Program-made: the position numbers and the translations under genes
In this document: piece after piece, positions 19,389 to 29,704 of the stretch
How the letters are laid out: every line of letters starts with the position of its first letter
How positions within the stretch are numbered: the first letter of the stretch is position 1
Notes under the pieces: generated by a model
What the model saw: only the letters and a program-made list of their open reading frames with translations
Database searches by the model: none
Told to the model about the DNA's origin: nothing
Source: an uncultured bacterium
Lineage (GTDB): Bacteria; Patescibacteriota; Gracilibacteria; Absconditabacterales; Absconditicoccaceae
Length of the DNA: 51,029 nucleotides
Assembly: GCA_937862565.1 (NCBI GenBank)
Contig: CALMFT010000037.1
Location: 1 to 51,029 of the forward strand
Direction of reading: 5' to 3'

Positions 19389-20426
19389 ATGTTAACTACC
19401 AGTACAATAGAACAATGGAAAGCAGAATTTACTGAAAAACTCAATGCTGCAAACAATGAAGTAAGCGTAGAAGAGATAAAACAGTATTTTTTGGGTAAAG
19501 CTGGAATAGTGACTGCATCATATAAGGAATTAGCTTCTCTCGATATAGAAGGAAAACAAATGATAGGACCTTTGCTTACAGAGGTAAAGAATTTTTTTGA
19601 AAGTCAGCTTAACGAAAAACTTCAGATTTTTAAAAACCAAGAAATAGAGGCTTCACTTCGTGATGATTTGGTAGATTATAGTGTGGAATTACCCCTCCAT
19701 GAAGGTCATCACAATCTCATCCAAAAAGAACTCGCAAGAATGTATGATATATTTGCAAAGTATGGTTTTTCAATCCATGATGGAAATGACAGCGCTACCA
19801 AACATCAAAATTTTTACTCAGTGAATATTCCACCATCGCATCCTGCTACAGAAATTCATGATACGATCTATCTGAAGCAACAAGATGAGACAGGAGAAAA
19901 TCTCTTACTCAGAACGCATACGAGTTCGATGCAACAGGAATTGATACGTAAGTTGTGACCAGAATGCAGGTTTGTAGTTCCAGGAAAAGTGTATAGATGG
20001 GAGAATATGGATGCAACGCACGATGTAGCTTTTTGGCAACTTGAAGGTGTATGTATTCGTAAAAATATGTCTCTTGCTCATTTCAAACACGACCTGAAAG
20101 CTCTTCTTTCTGAGATATTTGAAACAGAACTTGATATCCGTCTCAGACCATGATATTTTCCATTTACAGAACCAAGTTATGAAGTAGATATTGATTGCAG
20201 AAATGACCCAAAATTATTTGAACTCAGTAAACGTAGAGGTTGGCTGGAAGTGCTTGGATGTGGAATGATTCATCCTGAAGTACTCAAAGGCGCTGGAGTA
20301 GATCCAGAACAATACACAGGTTATGCTTTCTGATTTGGACTTACAAGAATGGTAGCGATAAAATATGGAATTAAAGATGTGAGGCTTCTCACTAATGGCG
20401 ATCTGAGATTTGTACAAAGCTTTTAA
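19389..20426 (+). CDS. pheS: Phenylalanine-tRNA ligase alpha subunit
   Basis: This 345-aa PheRS alpha charges tRNA-Phe together with PheT, which is not in the window. An N-terminal coiled coil (residues 1-95) is followed by the catalytic core: H-P-A-T-E-I-H-D-T near 150, [17 protein letters not shown] (motif 2) near 205, and [17 protein letters not shown] (motif 3) near 315. The Gly residues in motif 3 and in K-L-G-P-E are TGA. Confidence 0.97.
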
Positions 20427-20447
20427 TACTTATGTTTACAAGTGGTT

Positions 20448-21044
20448 ATGCAAGAACAGGAATATCTATTTCAAACACTAAAAAACTGTATACAATATTC
20501 ATTGCAAGGTTTGGCTTCTGATCCGGAGTATGATTTTGCTACTATGAGAGAAAATAATTTTTCATCAGACCTCAATAATGCTACTCTTTACAATAAAACA
20601 GGTAAAAACCTTACCATTTCCCGTGTGACTAGGCCACTTAAACTTATTATTATGATAGATGATAATCAGAATTTCCAATTTTGGAATAAAAAGTCTTCAA
20701 ATAATGAAATCTTTCAGAAGATTCAGGAAGAATTTAAAAATGATATCCAGATTGAAACTTTATATTCGCAAAATGCACTAGATAAGCAAAATTCTCATGA
20801 ATATTATTCATATTTGGAAGAATATATCGATAAAGCAGAAGTTGAAATCCAACAAGGCAATGTAGTAGTTGTTATTTCAGACTTTCTAACGAGTTCAGCT
20901 GATACAAATGAACGCTTGCAAGCACTAAGTTCAGATCATTTTATAGCTTTACAAATTAGTATTCCAGTCTTTGGAGAATCTTATCATCAATATTATCTTC
21001 AAACACTTGCAATACCTCAAATTGACCATCGGTTTAAGCTCTAG
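20448..21044 (+). CDS. vWA/DUF58-like protein, function unknown
   Basis: This 198-aa protein starts at ATG 20448; GTG 20442 is in frame two codons earlier. Around residues 65-80 it has P-L-K-L-I-I-M-I-D-D-N-Q-N-F and near 150 G-N-V-V-V-V-I-S-D-F-L, the strand pattern of a von Willebrand A/DUF58 fold. The MIDAS D-x-S-x-S is replaced by D-D-N-Q-N, so metal binding is doubtful. No signal peptide or membrane segment. It has no TGA and follows pheS by 21 nt. Assignment is tentative. Confidence 0.6.
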   Translation: MQEQEYLFQTLKNCIQYSLQGLASDPEYDFATMRENNFSSDLNNATLYNKTGKNLTISRVTRPLKLIIMIDDNQNFQFWNKKSSNNEIFQKIQEEFKNDIQIETLYSQNALDKQNSHEYYSYLEEYIDKAEVEIQQGNVVVVISDFLTSSADTNERLQALSSDHFIALQISIPVFGESYHQYYLQTLAIPQIDHRFKL

Positions 21045-21048
21045 TTTT

Positions 21049-21077
21049 TTGACTTTTCAAAAGCTTTTGGATATAAT
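21049..21077 (+). promoter_or_regulatory. Consensus promoter for a leaderless gene
   Basis: TTGACT (21049-21054), a 17-bp spacer, then TATAAT (21072-21077). The ATG follows after 5 nt at 21083, so the mRNA should start at or next to the start codon. Confidence 0.8.
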
Positions 21078-21082
21078 AAACT

Positions 21083-22477
21083 ATGAATCCAAAGCTCAAA
21101 CTCATACTTGTTTTAGCTATCCCTATAGTGTGAGTATCACTGTGGGTGTTTTCGTTATTTAAATTACTTTCACCGGCTGATGTTACAGGTTCTGAACAAA
21201 CAGATAATACAATTTCAGGACAACAAGCAAATGAAATAGTAAACCTAACTGGTAATAATACAAATATTCTTTCTACATGAACTACACAAACCGCAACAGG
21301 TACGATCAAAAAACCTACCATCAAAGTCCTCAAGATTGCTATGCCTATCTGGTCCTACAATGAACCAGGTTGGAGACCAATAATCAATAAATTAGCTCAA
21401 CAAAATATCAAACTTCAGATTATTACTAATACTTGGGACGTTCCTTACCCTGATTTTACTGATTCACTTTTTAAGGACTGAGCTACTGGAGCAGATATTA
21501 TTCTTACAGATGATCAGAGTTTGGATAAATATCAGGATTCGCTGTGAAGTTTTTGATTTAGTCAGGATATTTCAAGTTTGTTTCATTCGTCATTTTTTGA
21601 GTATTTTGCTCGCAAAGATTTTACATTCATTCCTTTTGGTATTGATCCATTAGTTACCTTTGCTAAAACGCCTATACAAGAGAACGTGCAAGCTCTTGAT
21701 CGAGATACGATTGTAAATAACAGCGTTAGCGATCTTGATGAGAGAAAAATTGATGTTCAGATTCCTATTTTATTTGGATTATCAAATCTTGATCTTCAGC
21801 TTATCAAAAATAAAAAAGAAATATATGAAGGGTATACTGATATTCTCAAAAATATCCTGTATCAATCGGTCAATAGATCTCAGCTCATTGATACTCTTAA
21901 AGCGTATAGTAATGAAGCTTTGGAAGTAAAGATTTGGGATTTAGCAAAATATAAAAGAGTATCTGCAAAATTGATTGAAAGAAATCCAAAATGTGGAATT
22001 TATCCAAAGTTATGTTTTATGTATTATGGGCTGACTAATTTTTCATTTTGATATTTGAGTGAAGTAGATATTCTTAATGGCTATTTTGAAAAGTCAGATT
22101 ATACTATTTATAATTTTCCTACAAGTACGAGTATTTATCCAGTAAGACTGCGAGGTTGGGTGGTTAATAAGAATAACTATGATAGTACAATTAAACCTGA
22201 TGGCGATGGCGTAAGTATTGCATGAATTTTCTTTCAAGAATATATCAATCAAGCTACCAATGGAAATCACTACCTTCGACCTACTTTATTTAGTGCTTTT
22301 AATGCAGTGCTTGATGATCAACAGTCAGATGTGCAGCGAAAATATATCAGTCAATATCAGTCAAAACGACAGGTTAATCCTATTCAGGTTAAGACCGACG
22401 AGCAATATAAACAATTTCTTGCCTTACTCAAAGGTGAATATGATATCAATGTATTTTTATCAGGACTCACCAAATAG
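21083..22477 (+). CDS. Membrane-anchored extracellular solute-binding-like protein
   Basis: This 464-aa protein starts at ATG 21083 and ends at TAG 22475. An N-terminal hydrophobic segment (L-K-L-I-L-V-L-A-I-P-I-V-G-V near residues 4-25) is an anchor or signal, followed by a Thr/Asn/Gly-rich linker. From residue ~80 it has K-V-L-K-I-A-M-P-I-W, then G-A-D-I-I-L-T-D-D, then F-I-P-F-G-I-D-P-L-V-T-F-A-K, the pattern of family 1 (MalE-like) binding proteins. No ABC permease gene lies nearby. Many TGAs occur. The family call is moderate and the ligand unknown. Confidence 0.6.
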
Positions 22478-22549
22478 AAAGTTTTCTTGCTTTTTAAGCA
22501 GGGAATACTAATATGTAAATATCATTTATATTATGATTTTTTTTTGATA

Positions 22550-23833
22550 ATGGAAGATTCGTGAAAAAAAATTGGATTGAGAGAAGAATTGGAACAAAGA
22601 GGTTTATTGAAACAGTTTAGTAATGAAGCTTTTTTTGATATATACGATAAAGGAGGACAAACGTTGTATATCTGAATGGATCCGAGTGCTGATAGTCTGA
22701 CTATTGGTAATTTTGCCATGTTTATGACTGCCTTACAATTCATGAAAAGAGGAAATAAGCTGATTTTCATCATCGGGGGAGAGACTGGTATGATCTGAGA
22801 TCCAGGAGGAAAAGATGCAGAAAGGAATTTGCTTTCAGCAGAAGTTTTGGAAAAAAATATCGCAAGTATAGATAAACAAGTAGCTTTCTTACTTATGAAC
22901 ATCAAAGAACTTTCAGGAATAGACTGTAAATATGAGATCAAAAATAATCATGATTTTTATAAAGATATGAGTTTTGGAGATTTCCTGAGAAAGGTAGGAA
23001 AATATATTACAGTAAATACTATGATCAAGAAGGAGACTGTAGCGAAGCGTATTGAAGACCCAGATAAGAGTATTAGTTTTACAGAATTTGCATATACTTT
23101 GATACAGGGATATGATTTTGTAAGATTATATGAAGATTATGGTTGTAAACTCCAAATATGTGGATCTGATCAACGAGGAAATGGTGTTACAGGGCTCGAA
23201 CTTATAGGGAAAATACTCGGTAAGACAGATGCTTTTGTGATGACTTCTCCCCTTATTTTGGATTCAAATGGGAAAAAATTTGGTAAATCTGAAGGTAATG
23301 CAGTTTGGTTGAGTGAAGAGAAAAACTCAGTATATACTGCTTATCAATTTTTTATGAATGTACCAGACGAGGATGTAAGTAGATTCTTAAAAATATACTC
23401 CTTGCTTGATAGTATGCAAATTCAAGAAATACAAGAAAAACATAACCAACATCCAGAGCATAGAACTGGTCAAAAGGAACTTGCTTATAGAGTATGTCAG
23501 ATTATTTTTGGTACTAAAAGCGCAGACCAGGCTAAAAAAGTAAGTGAATTTATGTTTGCAGATAATAAACTTGAATTGCTGCAGCAATCAACTTCAGAAG
23601 AGAAAAAAGCAATATGTCGTGAAGTGGGAGAATTTACGTATAGCGAAAAAGCATCATTACTAGATGCGTTGGTGGAAAGCGGCTTATGTGAGTCTCGCGG
23701 TGATGCAAAGAAACTCATTAACCAATGTGCTATAAGTGTAGATGGAAAAACGATATCTGATATTGGCTTTGAGTTGGACCCTTCCAATTTGCTTATTCAA
23801 AAATGAAAAAAATCTATGAGAATTATATCATAA
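22550..23833 (+). CDS. tyrS: Tyrosine-tRNA ligase
   Basis: This 427-aa TyrRS starts at ATG 22550. The class I HIGH region reads P-S-A-D-S-L-T-I-G-N-F (T replaces the first His). G-S-D-Q-R-G-N is the Tyr-binding region near 205. K-F-G-K-S near 245 is the KMSKS loop. A C-terminal S4 RNA-binding domain covers residues ~350-420. After the TGA at 23804 the frame continues G-K-K-S-M-R-I-I-S, matching the usual R/K-G-K-K ending of TyrRS and fixing the true stop at TAA 23831. Confidence 0.96.
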
Positions 23834-23845
23834 CCACATTTGTCT

Positions 23846-24388
23846 ATGAAAATCGTTAAACTTATTTCTACGCATAGGCTTGATCCTGAAAAAGGACGAG
23901 ATTTGATAGTAAGTCGATTACATACGGTACTATCTGCAGGTTCCGAGGCTGACTATAACATCCAGTATGATATTTGTGGCGATGGAAGTATGAGACCTCA
24001 GATTGAGGAATTAGTAAAACTTTATCCTGATCATATTTCATATTATGGTTATCTTCCTCTTTCCAAAATATTTAAGAATTCACTAGATTATGATTTTGTA
24101 CTCATGCCTTCTAAGTTTTTGGAAACGTTTGGTTTATCAGCGTTGGATTTTGCACAATTTGGTATACCTACGATTGGTTACAAGAAAGGGTGAGTAGCTC
24201 CTTTTATTCTTGATAGTTTAGATATTCAAAAGTTTGAAGGAAACACAGAACAAGAACAATTTGATACTGCTTTGCATACTATTTTATCTGCCGATTCATT
24301 TCCTACTGCTGACCAAAAATACATCAAAGATAAGTATGGTGCTACTCAATGGGTGAAAAAATTTGATAAGCTGACAGAAAAGAATTAA
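23846..24388 (+). CDS. Half-size GT-B glycosyltransferase (GT4-like C-terminal domain)
   Basis: This 180-aa protein starts at ATG 23846, 12 nt after tyrS. It corresponds only to the nucleotide-sugar-binding C-terminal domain of family 1/GT4 enzymes: I-S-T-H-R-L-D-P-E-K-G at the start, Y-Y-G-Y-L-P, M-P-S-K-F-L-E-T-F-G-L-S-A-L-D-F-A near 100, then P-T-I-G-Y-K-K-G-G. The acceptor-binding N-domain is missing. It may need a partner or be non-catalytic. Its stop overlaps the stop of the convergent minus-strand gene. Confidence 0.75.
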
Positions 24389-27300
24389 ACTGAAGTTTTT
24401 GGAGTTGTTGAATCTGGATTAGCGCTCGAACTTGAACTGCTGTTATTTTCTGAATTAGGATTTGAATTAGAATTTAGGTTGGAACCCGGAGTTGAACTTG
24501 AACTAGGAGTTGAACTTGGGTTAGTATTGGAATTTGAACTCGGTGGTGAAGCTGGGTTTTTTTCTGAAATTGCAGCTGCACTTGAACTCGAATTTGTATT
24601 CGAATTCGAGGTGGCAGGCGATGTTTGAGGACTAGGACTTGGGGCAGGACTAGGACTTGGGGCAGGATTTGGATTTTCGGTTTGATCATTTGATATTTTT
24701 GATCTACTTACTCTTGCTCTTACTGCAAATACAACGATAGCAAATAAAAATAGTGCTACTGCTGAACCTATGATCCATAAAATCCATTTTACTATACTGC
24801 TTCCACCAGCATTATCAGTAGTTGTATCTGGTTTTACAATAGTTTCATCAGGTGCAATTACCTCATTTTCTCCCACCAAACACTTACTTCATGGTATTTC
24901 CTTGATAGACACTATTTTACAAACTGAATCTTTTATTGAAGTAAAATCATCTTGTTCAATTGTTCATGCAGCTACTTCCAATCCATAAAGTCTGAGTATT
25001 TCAGATAATTGGCTGTACATCTGAGCTTTATCACTTGTATTTTCCAAATTATCAAACAAATTACTTATCTTAGGCTCCAAGCTTGGATTGGCATATGCTA
25101 GGATATTGGCTTTCTCTCTTTCGTATTCAGAAAGACCTTGCGTAGCTCTAAATCAAGCATTTGCAAGCGAGTCTGTTATTGCTTTTATTTCAGCTTGAGT
25201 GGTTGCAGGATAGGTAGTTGCTTTCATTTCTGAGCTCAAATCAATCAGATATTCTGTTGTTTTTTCTTTATCTCCAAGATTTTGAGCTAAGCTTTGTAAA
25301 ATAGTTACCAAAGTTACATAATCTTCTTTGTTACTATACTTTTCTATAAGTTCACTCATCTTTGCAGCAGTTTCCTTATATTGATCAGGAACAATAGTCT
25401 GATTATCTAATAAATTAATTTTAATAATTTTACTAGTTAGACCTTTCGTATTTTCATACCATAATTTATAATATACTTCGCTTGAAACTGACTTTATATC
25501 GATAGTGTGTAATTGATTGCATAATTTATCTTTATTTTTGTCTCCATCACTTAGGTTGATGTCGATATAACATTGCCCTGTTCCAAAATACTGAGGATAC
25601 AATATAATCTGATTATTAAGCGACTTTCCTACATCAAGTTCAAATCCATTTGCAGTTTGTTTATTTTCAGGCGTAGACATTAATGATACAAACAATCTGG
25701 TTTCTGGAGCTTGGAGAGTAATTTTCTTTTCAGTTGTCACTGTATTGCCATACTGGTCAGTAGCAGTAAGAACTATCATATGTTCTCCATAGTCTTTGTA
25801 TTCATATAAGAAAGTTTTTTCTCCTTTGATTATTGTGCTTTTACAGTCATTCTTGTCCAAACAATACTCAAAAGTCGTCTTTTCATCAATTCCATAGCTC
25901 GTATCTCTAATAAGTACTTTTTTATCATAGCTAACCACGATGAAGTTTGGTTTGAGTGCTTTTTTTACAATAATAGGTTCAGTATATCCTACTCCTACTT
26001 TTTCTCTATAAATTACCTTCACTTTTGGCTTATAGGGTTTTCAATCAGGCGAAGGATTGGTATAGATATATTTGATAATATCATCTTTGGTAGTCAGATC
26101 ATCGATTCCGTCTCCATCAAAGTCATACTTAATAATCCTGTTAGCTTTGAAATCAGATCTGTTTGAAAGTATTTTGCTAGAAACCGTAAAGGTCACTTCT
26201 TCTCCTACTTTAGTAGTCACGGCATCAGATTTTATAGTTACCAATGGAATATCAATACTATCATTTCCTTTTGGTTTGATAAAGATCGAAGGTCCCTTGC
26301 CGATGATATCTTCAGAAGCAACTTCACCTCCATCATTATCAATAAGCTTAGCTCCAAAAGTATATTCCCCAGCTTCTCTGCTCAATGCAAAGTTTACTGC
26401 ATTACTATTTCCAGGTGTAATTTTGATATCTAATAATCTATCTGGATCTTCAGGTTTGTAATAATACCGAGCAATATAAGAAATACTTCCATCCAAATCT
26501 ACAGGATTGTTCATATTTACTCTTACTACAAGTGGATCGAATTGTTCAAAATTAGGATCTTTTGGAGCATTATATTGAAATAATCCAATTCCTACGTCGT
26601 TGGAATACTGAGGGAAACTAAGATATAGGGTATTCATAGTAGGAAGTCCATTTTTTACTTTAAACCATATTGTTTTTTTGTCTGTTGTTAGTTCTTCTTG
26701 ATCTTCCACTACCATATCTACAAATTGGCAACCAAGCTCACCAAATTTATATCTAAATTGAGAAGTAGTAAAAACATCATCATTTTGTGGTTTAAATAAA
26801 GTTTTGATATTGGATTTTTGTCATTTGATATCTACTGATTGTGAGGAATCTATAGTCATTTGTTGGTATCTAGTAACGCTATAAGCACTTTCCCCATCAC
26901 ATTCATCTGTTGGTAAAAGCAATTGATTGTTTGGCCCAAGTACATTGTAAACTCCTATGGGAGCTTCATTTTCACCAATATATATCATTGTAGAAACTGT
27001 ATTTTTATCACCTTCAGCGGATGTTGCCAACAAAGTAACTTTATACACCCCAACTTTTTCAAAAACATGATCTACAGAAGCTGTTTGTACTGTTCTGCTT
27101 TTCCCGTCTCCAAAATTCCAGATATAACTCACGATTTCTTTATTTGCGCTCGCATTAAATTTGATATTTGTTCACCAAGGTGCCGCTATTGGATTGACTT
27201 TAATCACAGGTCTAAGTGCACTATTGATCACTATTTCTTTTGTAAGTTCGGAACTTTTACCAAATGAATCAGTTACCTTAAGTTTTACTTTGTGGCTGCC

Positions 27301-28791
27301 ATTAGTGTTGAACTGAACCTGCACTTGTTTTGATCCTTCTGCTTTTTCAATTACCGTAGTATTATCAGGGTCACTAAATCATCGTTCAAATGTTAAAGAA
27401 TCATTGTTATTAAGCATATCATAATCAAATGAACTTGATGCATCAAAAATAAACTGAGATGGATTGAGCCATTCACTAGTAGGACTCATGGTAAATTGAG
27501 CAACTGGGGGAGTAGATTCTACAGAAACTTTCATTTGTGAGCTATCAGTGAATCATTGTTGGTCAGTTATAGTAAGCTTTACTGTATAGATTCCAGGTTT
27601 GCTAAATTGGAATCTCAAATTTTTTTCTTGACTGGTAGTAAGAAGTCCGCTATCAACATCGTATACGTCCCGTCTATACAGACTTACTTTATTTGATACT
27701 GAATAGCTTGAATCTCCATCAAATGCAAATTGCGTACTTGTAGTACCAGCTTGAGGATTTGCTCTAATTTTACTTACTGGATCAGATAATATAAGCTGAT
27801 ATACTTTATTAGTATTAACATTTGTATTATCAGTAACTGTAAGTGTTATCTTGTATGATCATTTTCTATCCAATTGCATTGCTAAAGTTCCTGGTACTCC
27901 ATCTCCATTTGATGTTTTATTGAAAACTCCATCAGTAGATACTACACGTCGAGAGTACTTTGCGATTCTTTTTCCTTGTGAAATAGTAGTTGTCGTCGCA
28001 TCAAAAGTAATTCCACTTACCCCTTCCGATAAAGACATTTTAGTAGGATTATTTTCATCGAGTTTGAATCCATTTGCTAAGATATTGATCTTTGTATCAG
28101 TAGGTTGTACTGCTACAGTGATCGTATTATCGGCATCAAAATATCCATTCAGATTATTTATAGATCTTACGGTGCTATGCACTACATAGTTTCCTGGAGT
28201 AGCAAAAGTATGATTAATAATCGGACCTTTCCCGATAATCACATCTTGACCGGCTGTATTTGTATAGTACCAGAAGAAGTTGTTTGAAGGGATGGTTTCG
28301 TTACTCGGATCCGTGCTAGCGCTTGCATCCAAAGTTACTGATAATGGAGCTTGACCAACTCTTGGATTAGCCTTGAGTACACTCACTACTGTAAAATTAT
28401 TCTGAATATCTTTGAGAATTGCACTCAATGGATCGAAACATTTTGATACGAAAACATTGTAATCATCATATTTTACTTCAGTACTCAATTGAGCTGTAGT
28501 AATATCACATTGTTTGTAAATTACATTGTAACTTGGATTATTTGGGAAATATTTGAATACGGCTTTAAAATTGCTATTGAGACTTCTAAACATACTCGCT
28601 GGCACTTCATTTCCAGTTTTTCTGTAAGCCTGTAACTCCGTGAGGGTGTTCAAAATACTATTCCACGAAGTATTGATGTGGCTATTTGGGAGGTAGTCTG
28701 CTGGAACTTGCGCAAAACTCACCAAGGTTAGACTTGAGAAAGATTGAGCTAACAATGCGAGACCTAGTAGTATTAATCAAAGGCGTTTCAT
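24385..28791 (-). CDS. Giant PKD-domain envelope protein with C-terminal membrane anchor
   Basis: One 1468-aa frame from ATG 28791 to TAA 24385, broken under the standard code into at least five pieces, all in the same frame. Signal peptide: M-K-R-L-G-L-I-L-L-G-L-A-L-L-A-Q-S, cleavage likely after S-F-A. Several PKD/Ig-like modules follow; the clearest are A-P-L-S-V-T-L-D-A-S-A-S near residue 155 and Y-I-W-N-F-G-D-G-K near 555. Residues ~1200-1320 are helical. One transmembrane helix lies near 1332-1352 (K-W-I-L-W-I-I-G-S-A), followed by R-A-R-V-S-R-S-K. The last ~115 residues are almost only Ser/Pro/Asn/Thr. Likely an adhesive surface protein; the ligand is unknown. Confidence 0.85.
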
Positions 28792-28797
28792 TAGTTT

Positions 28798-28827
28798 TTA
28801 TGAAGTGAATATAAAAGTTAACAACAT
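28798..28827 (-). CDS. Putative 9-codon leader ORF upstream of the PKD gene
   Basis: An ATG at 28827 lies exactly 5 nt after the TATAAT of the only good promoter, the leaderless spacing. It encodes M-L-L-T-F-I-F-T-S and stops at TAA, 6 nt before the main ATG and in the same frame. It could be a leader peptide; chance is possible. Confidence 0.4.
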   Translation of the reverse strand: MLLTFIFTS

Positions 28828-28832
28828 AGTAT

Positions 28833-28861
28833 ATTATATCTTTTTACCTCCTTTTTGTCAA
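28833..28861 (-). promoter_or_regulatory. Consensus promoter for the PKD gene
   Basis: On the minus strand TTGACA (28861-28856), 17 bp, TATAAT (28838-28833). The expected start lies near 28827, giving either a leaderless mini-ORF or a ~36-nt leader for the PKD gene. Confidence 0.8.
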
Positions 28862-28863
28862 AA

Positions 28864-28897
28864 AAACCCCCATAATCAAGGCAATAAATAAGGGTTT
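28864..28897 (-). terminator. Second hairpin with T-run upstream of the PKD promoter
   Basis: Read on the minus strand, AAACCC (28897-28892) pairs with GGGTTT (28869-28864) and more T residues follow, running into the -35 box. It would back up the stronger terminator at 28945. Confidence 0.5.
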
Positions 28898-28944
28898 AAT
28901 AAAAAGAAAAAATAAGCGGAAAATCATCATTTTTTTTAATCCAT

Positions 28945-28974
28945 GAAAAAACTCAGGAGTAAAATACCCCTGAG
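28945..28974 (-). terminator. Terminator after the lipoprotein gene
   Basis: On the minus strand CTCAGG pairs with CCTGAG around GGTATTTTACT, followed by TTTTTT. An ATGCTG/CAGCAT hairpin lies just before it at about 28978-28995. Confidence 0.8.
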
Positions 28975-29000
28975 CCTATGCTGTTTTTCAGCATTCTTAA

Positions 29001-29549
29001 CTACAATTTGTCCAGTCTTTCTTTAAGATACTTCTTAATTTTTTCCTCAATGGTCTTCGAAATTGACTTCTGAATTCCATTGACAAATGCTTCTTTGCAA
29101 GTCCCTGCAGAACTTGTGCTTCTACAAGTTTTAAATGCTTTCTTTTCCGTGGTAAAATACCCTGGTAATTTTTGATTGATAGCCTCTGAAACTTGTTTAG
29201 ATAAGTCTCCTTTAGCCGAAGATAGTTTCATCGTATAACTGGTATACTCTGAGTTTTTCTTACTCGAATTACTATTACTGTAGTTCACCCACTCATCGAA
29301 GAGTTGAGCAGAATATCCCTTGAGAGGTTCTCTCAATTCCTGAAGTATAGATTCTACAATCTTTTCATTCGTCATACTATCGGCGAATATTTGTCCCACA
29401 TATTGGGGGACTTTCGCATTGATAGCTTCCAGAGCCGTAGAAAGTGCTGCAGCACTTTGCTTTTCTGGTCCTGTATTTACGATATTTTGGAGGGTACCGC
29501 ACCCCATCAGCATAGTTGCTGAGAACATAATTACAAAGAACTTCTTCAT
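29001..29549 (-). CDS. Small lipoprotein, function unknown
   Basis: This 182-aa protein starts at ATG 29549 (M-K-K-F-F-V-I-M-F). A lipobox L-M-G-C places the lipidated Cys at residue 17. The mature part is helical and rich in Ser/Lys, with two Cys near residues 150-160. It ends K-Y-L-K-E-R-L-D-K-L. No TGA occurs, unlike the neighbouring large proteins. I cannot assign a family. Both flanking intergenic regions contain terminators, so it is probably monocistronic. Confidence 0.75.
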   Translation of the reverse strand: MKKFFVIMFSATMLMGCGTLQNIVNTGPEKQSAAALSTALEAINAKVPQYVGQIFADSMTNEKIVESILQELREPLKGYSAQLFDEWVNYSNSNSSKKNSEYTSYTMKLSSAKGDLSKQVSEAINQKLPGYFTTEKKAFKTCRSTSSAGTCKEAFVNGIQKSISKTIEEKIKKYLKERLDKL

Positions 29550-29645
29550 CTTAAATTAATTTTTTTGTTAACAATTTTATAATTTTGTGATCACATCATG
29601 TTTTTATATAATTATTTCAATATGTCAATAGTAATTTCAGTATTC

Positions 29646-29674
29646 AAAAAAATCACCCAAGAAATGAGGGTGAT
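29646..29674 (-). terminator. Terminator after the coiled-coil gene
   Basis: On the minus strand ATCACCC pairs perfectly with GGGTGAT around a 9-nt loop, followed by TTTTTT. Confidence 0.85.
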
Positions 29675-29704
29675 AATTTTATAATGGAGGCCTAACTAAT
29701 TAAT

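Noticed and set aside
22533-22548. ATG at 22533 as the tyrS start
   Set aside because: It runs into TAA within a few codons; ATG 22550 opens the full synthetase frame.
24474-24879. Several overlapping frames over the Ser/Pro/Asn-rich region read as separate proteins
   Set aside because: They are by-products of low-complexity codon repeats; only the frame continuous with the PKD gene (TAA at 24385) is coherent.
24385-28791. The region as a row of short genes or a decayed pseudogene
   Set aside because: All pieces are in one frame, separated only by TGA, and no TAA/TAG or frameshift occurs; recoding explains it.
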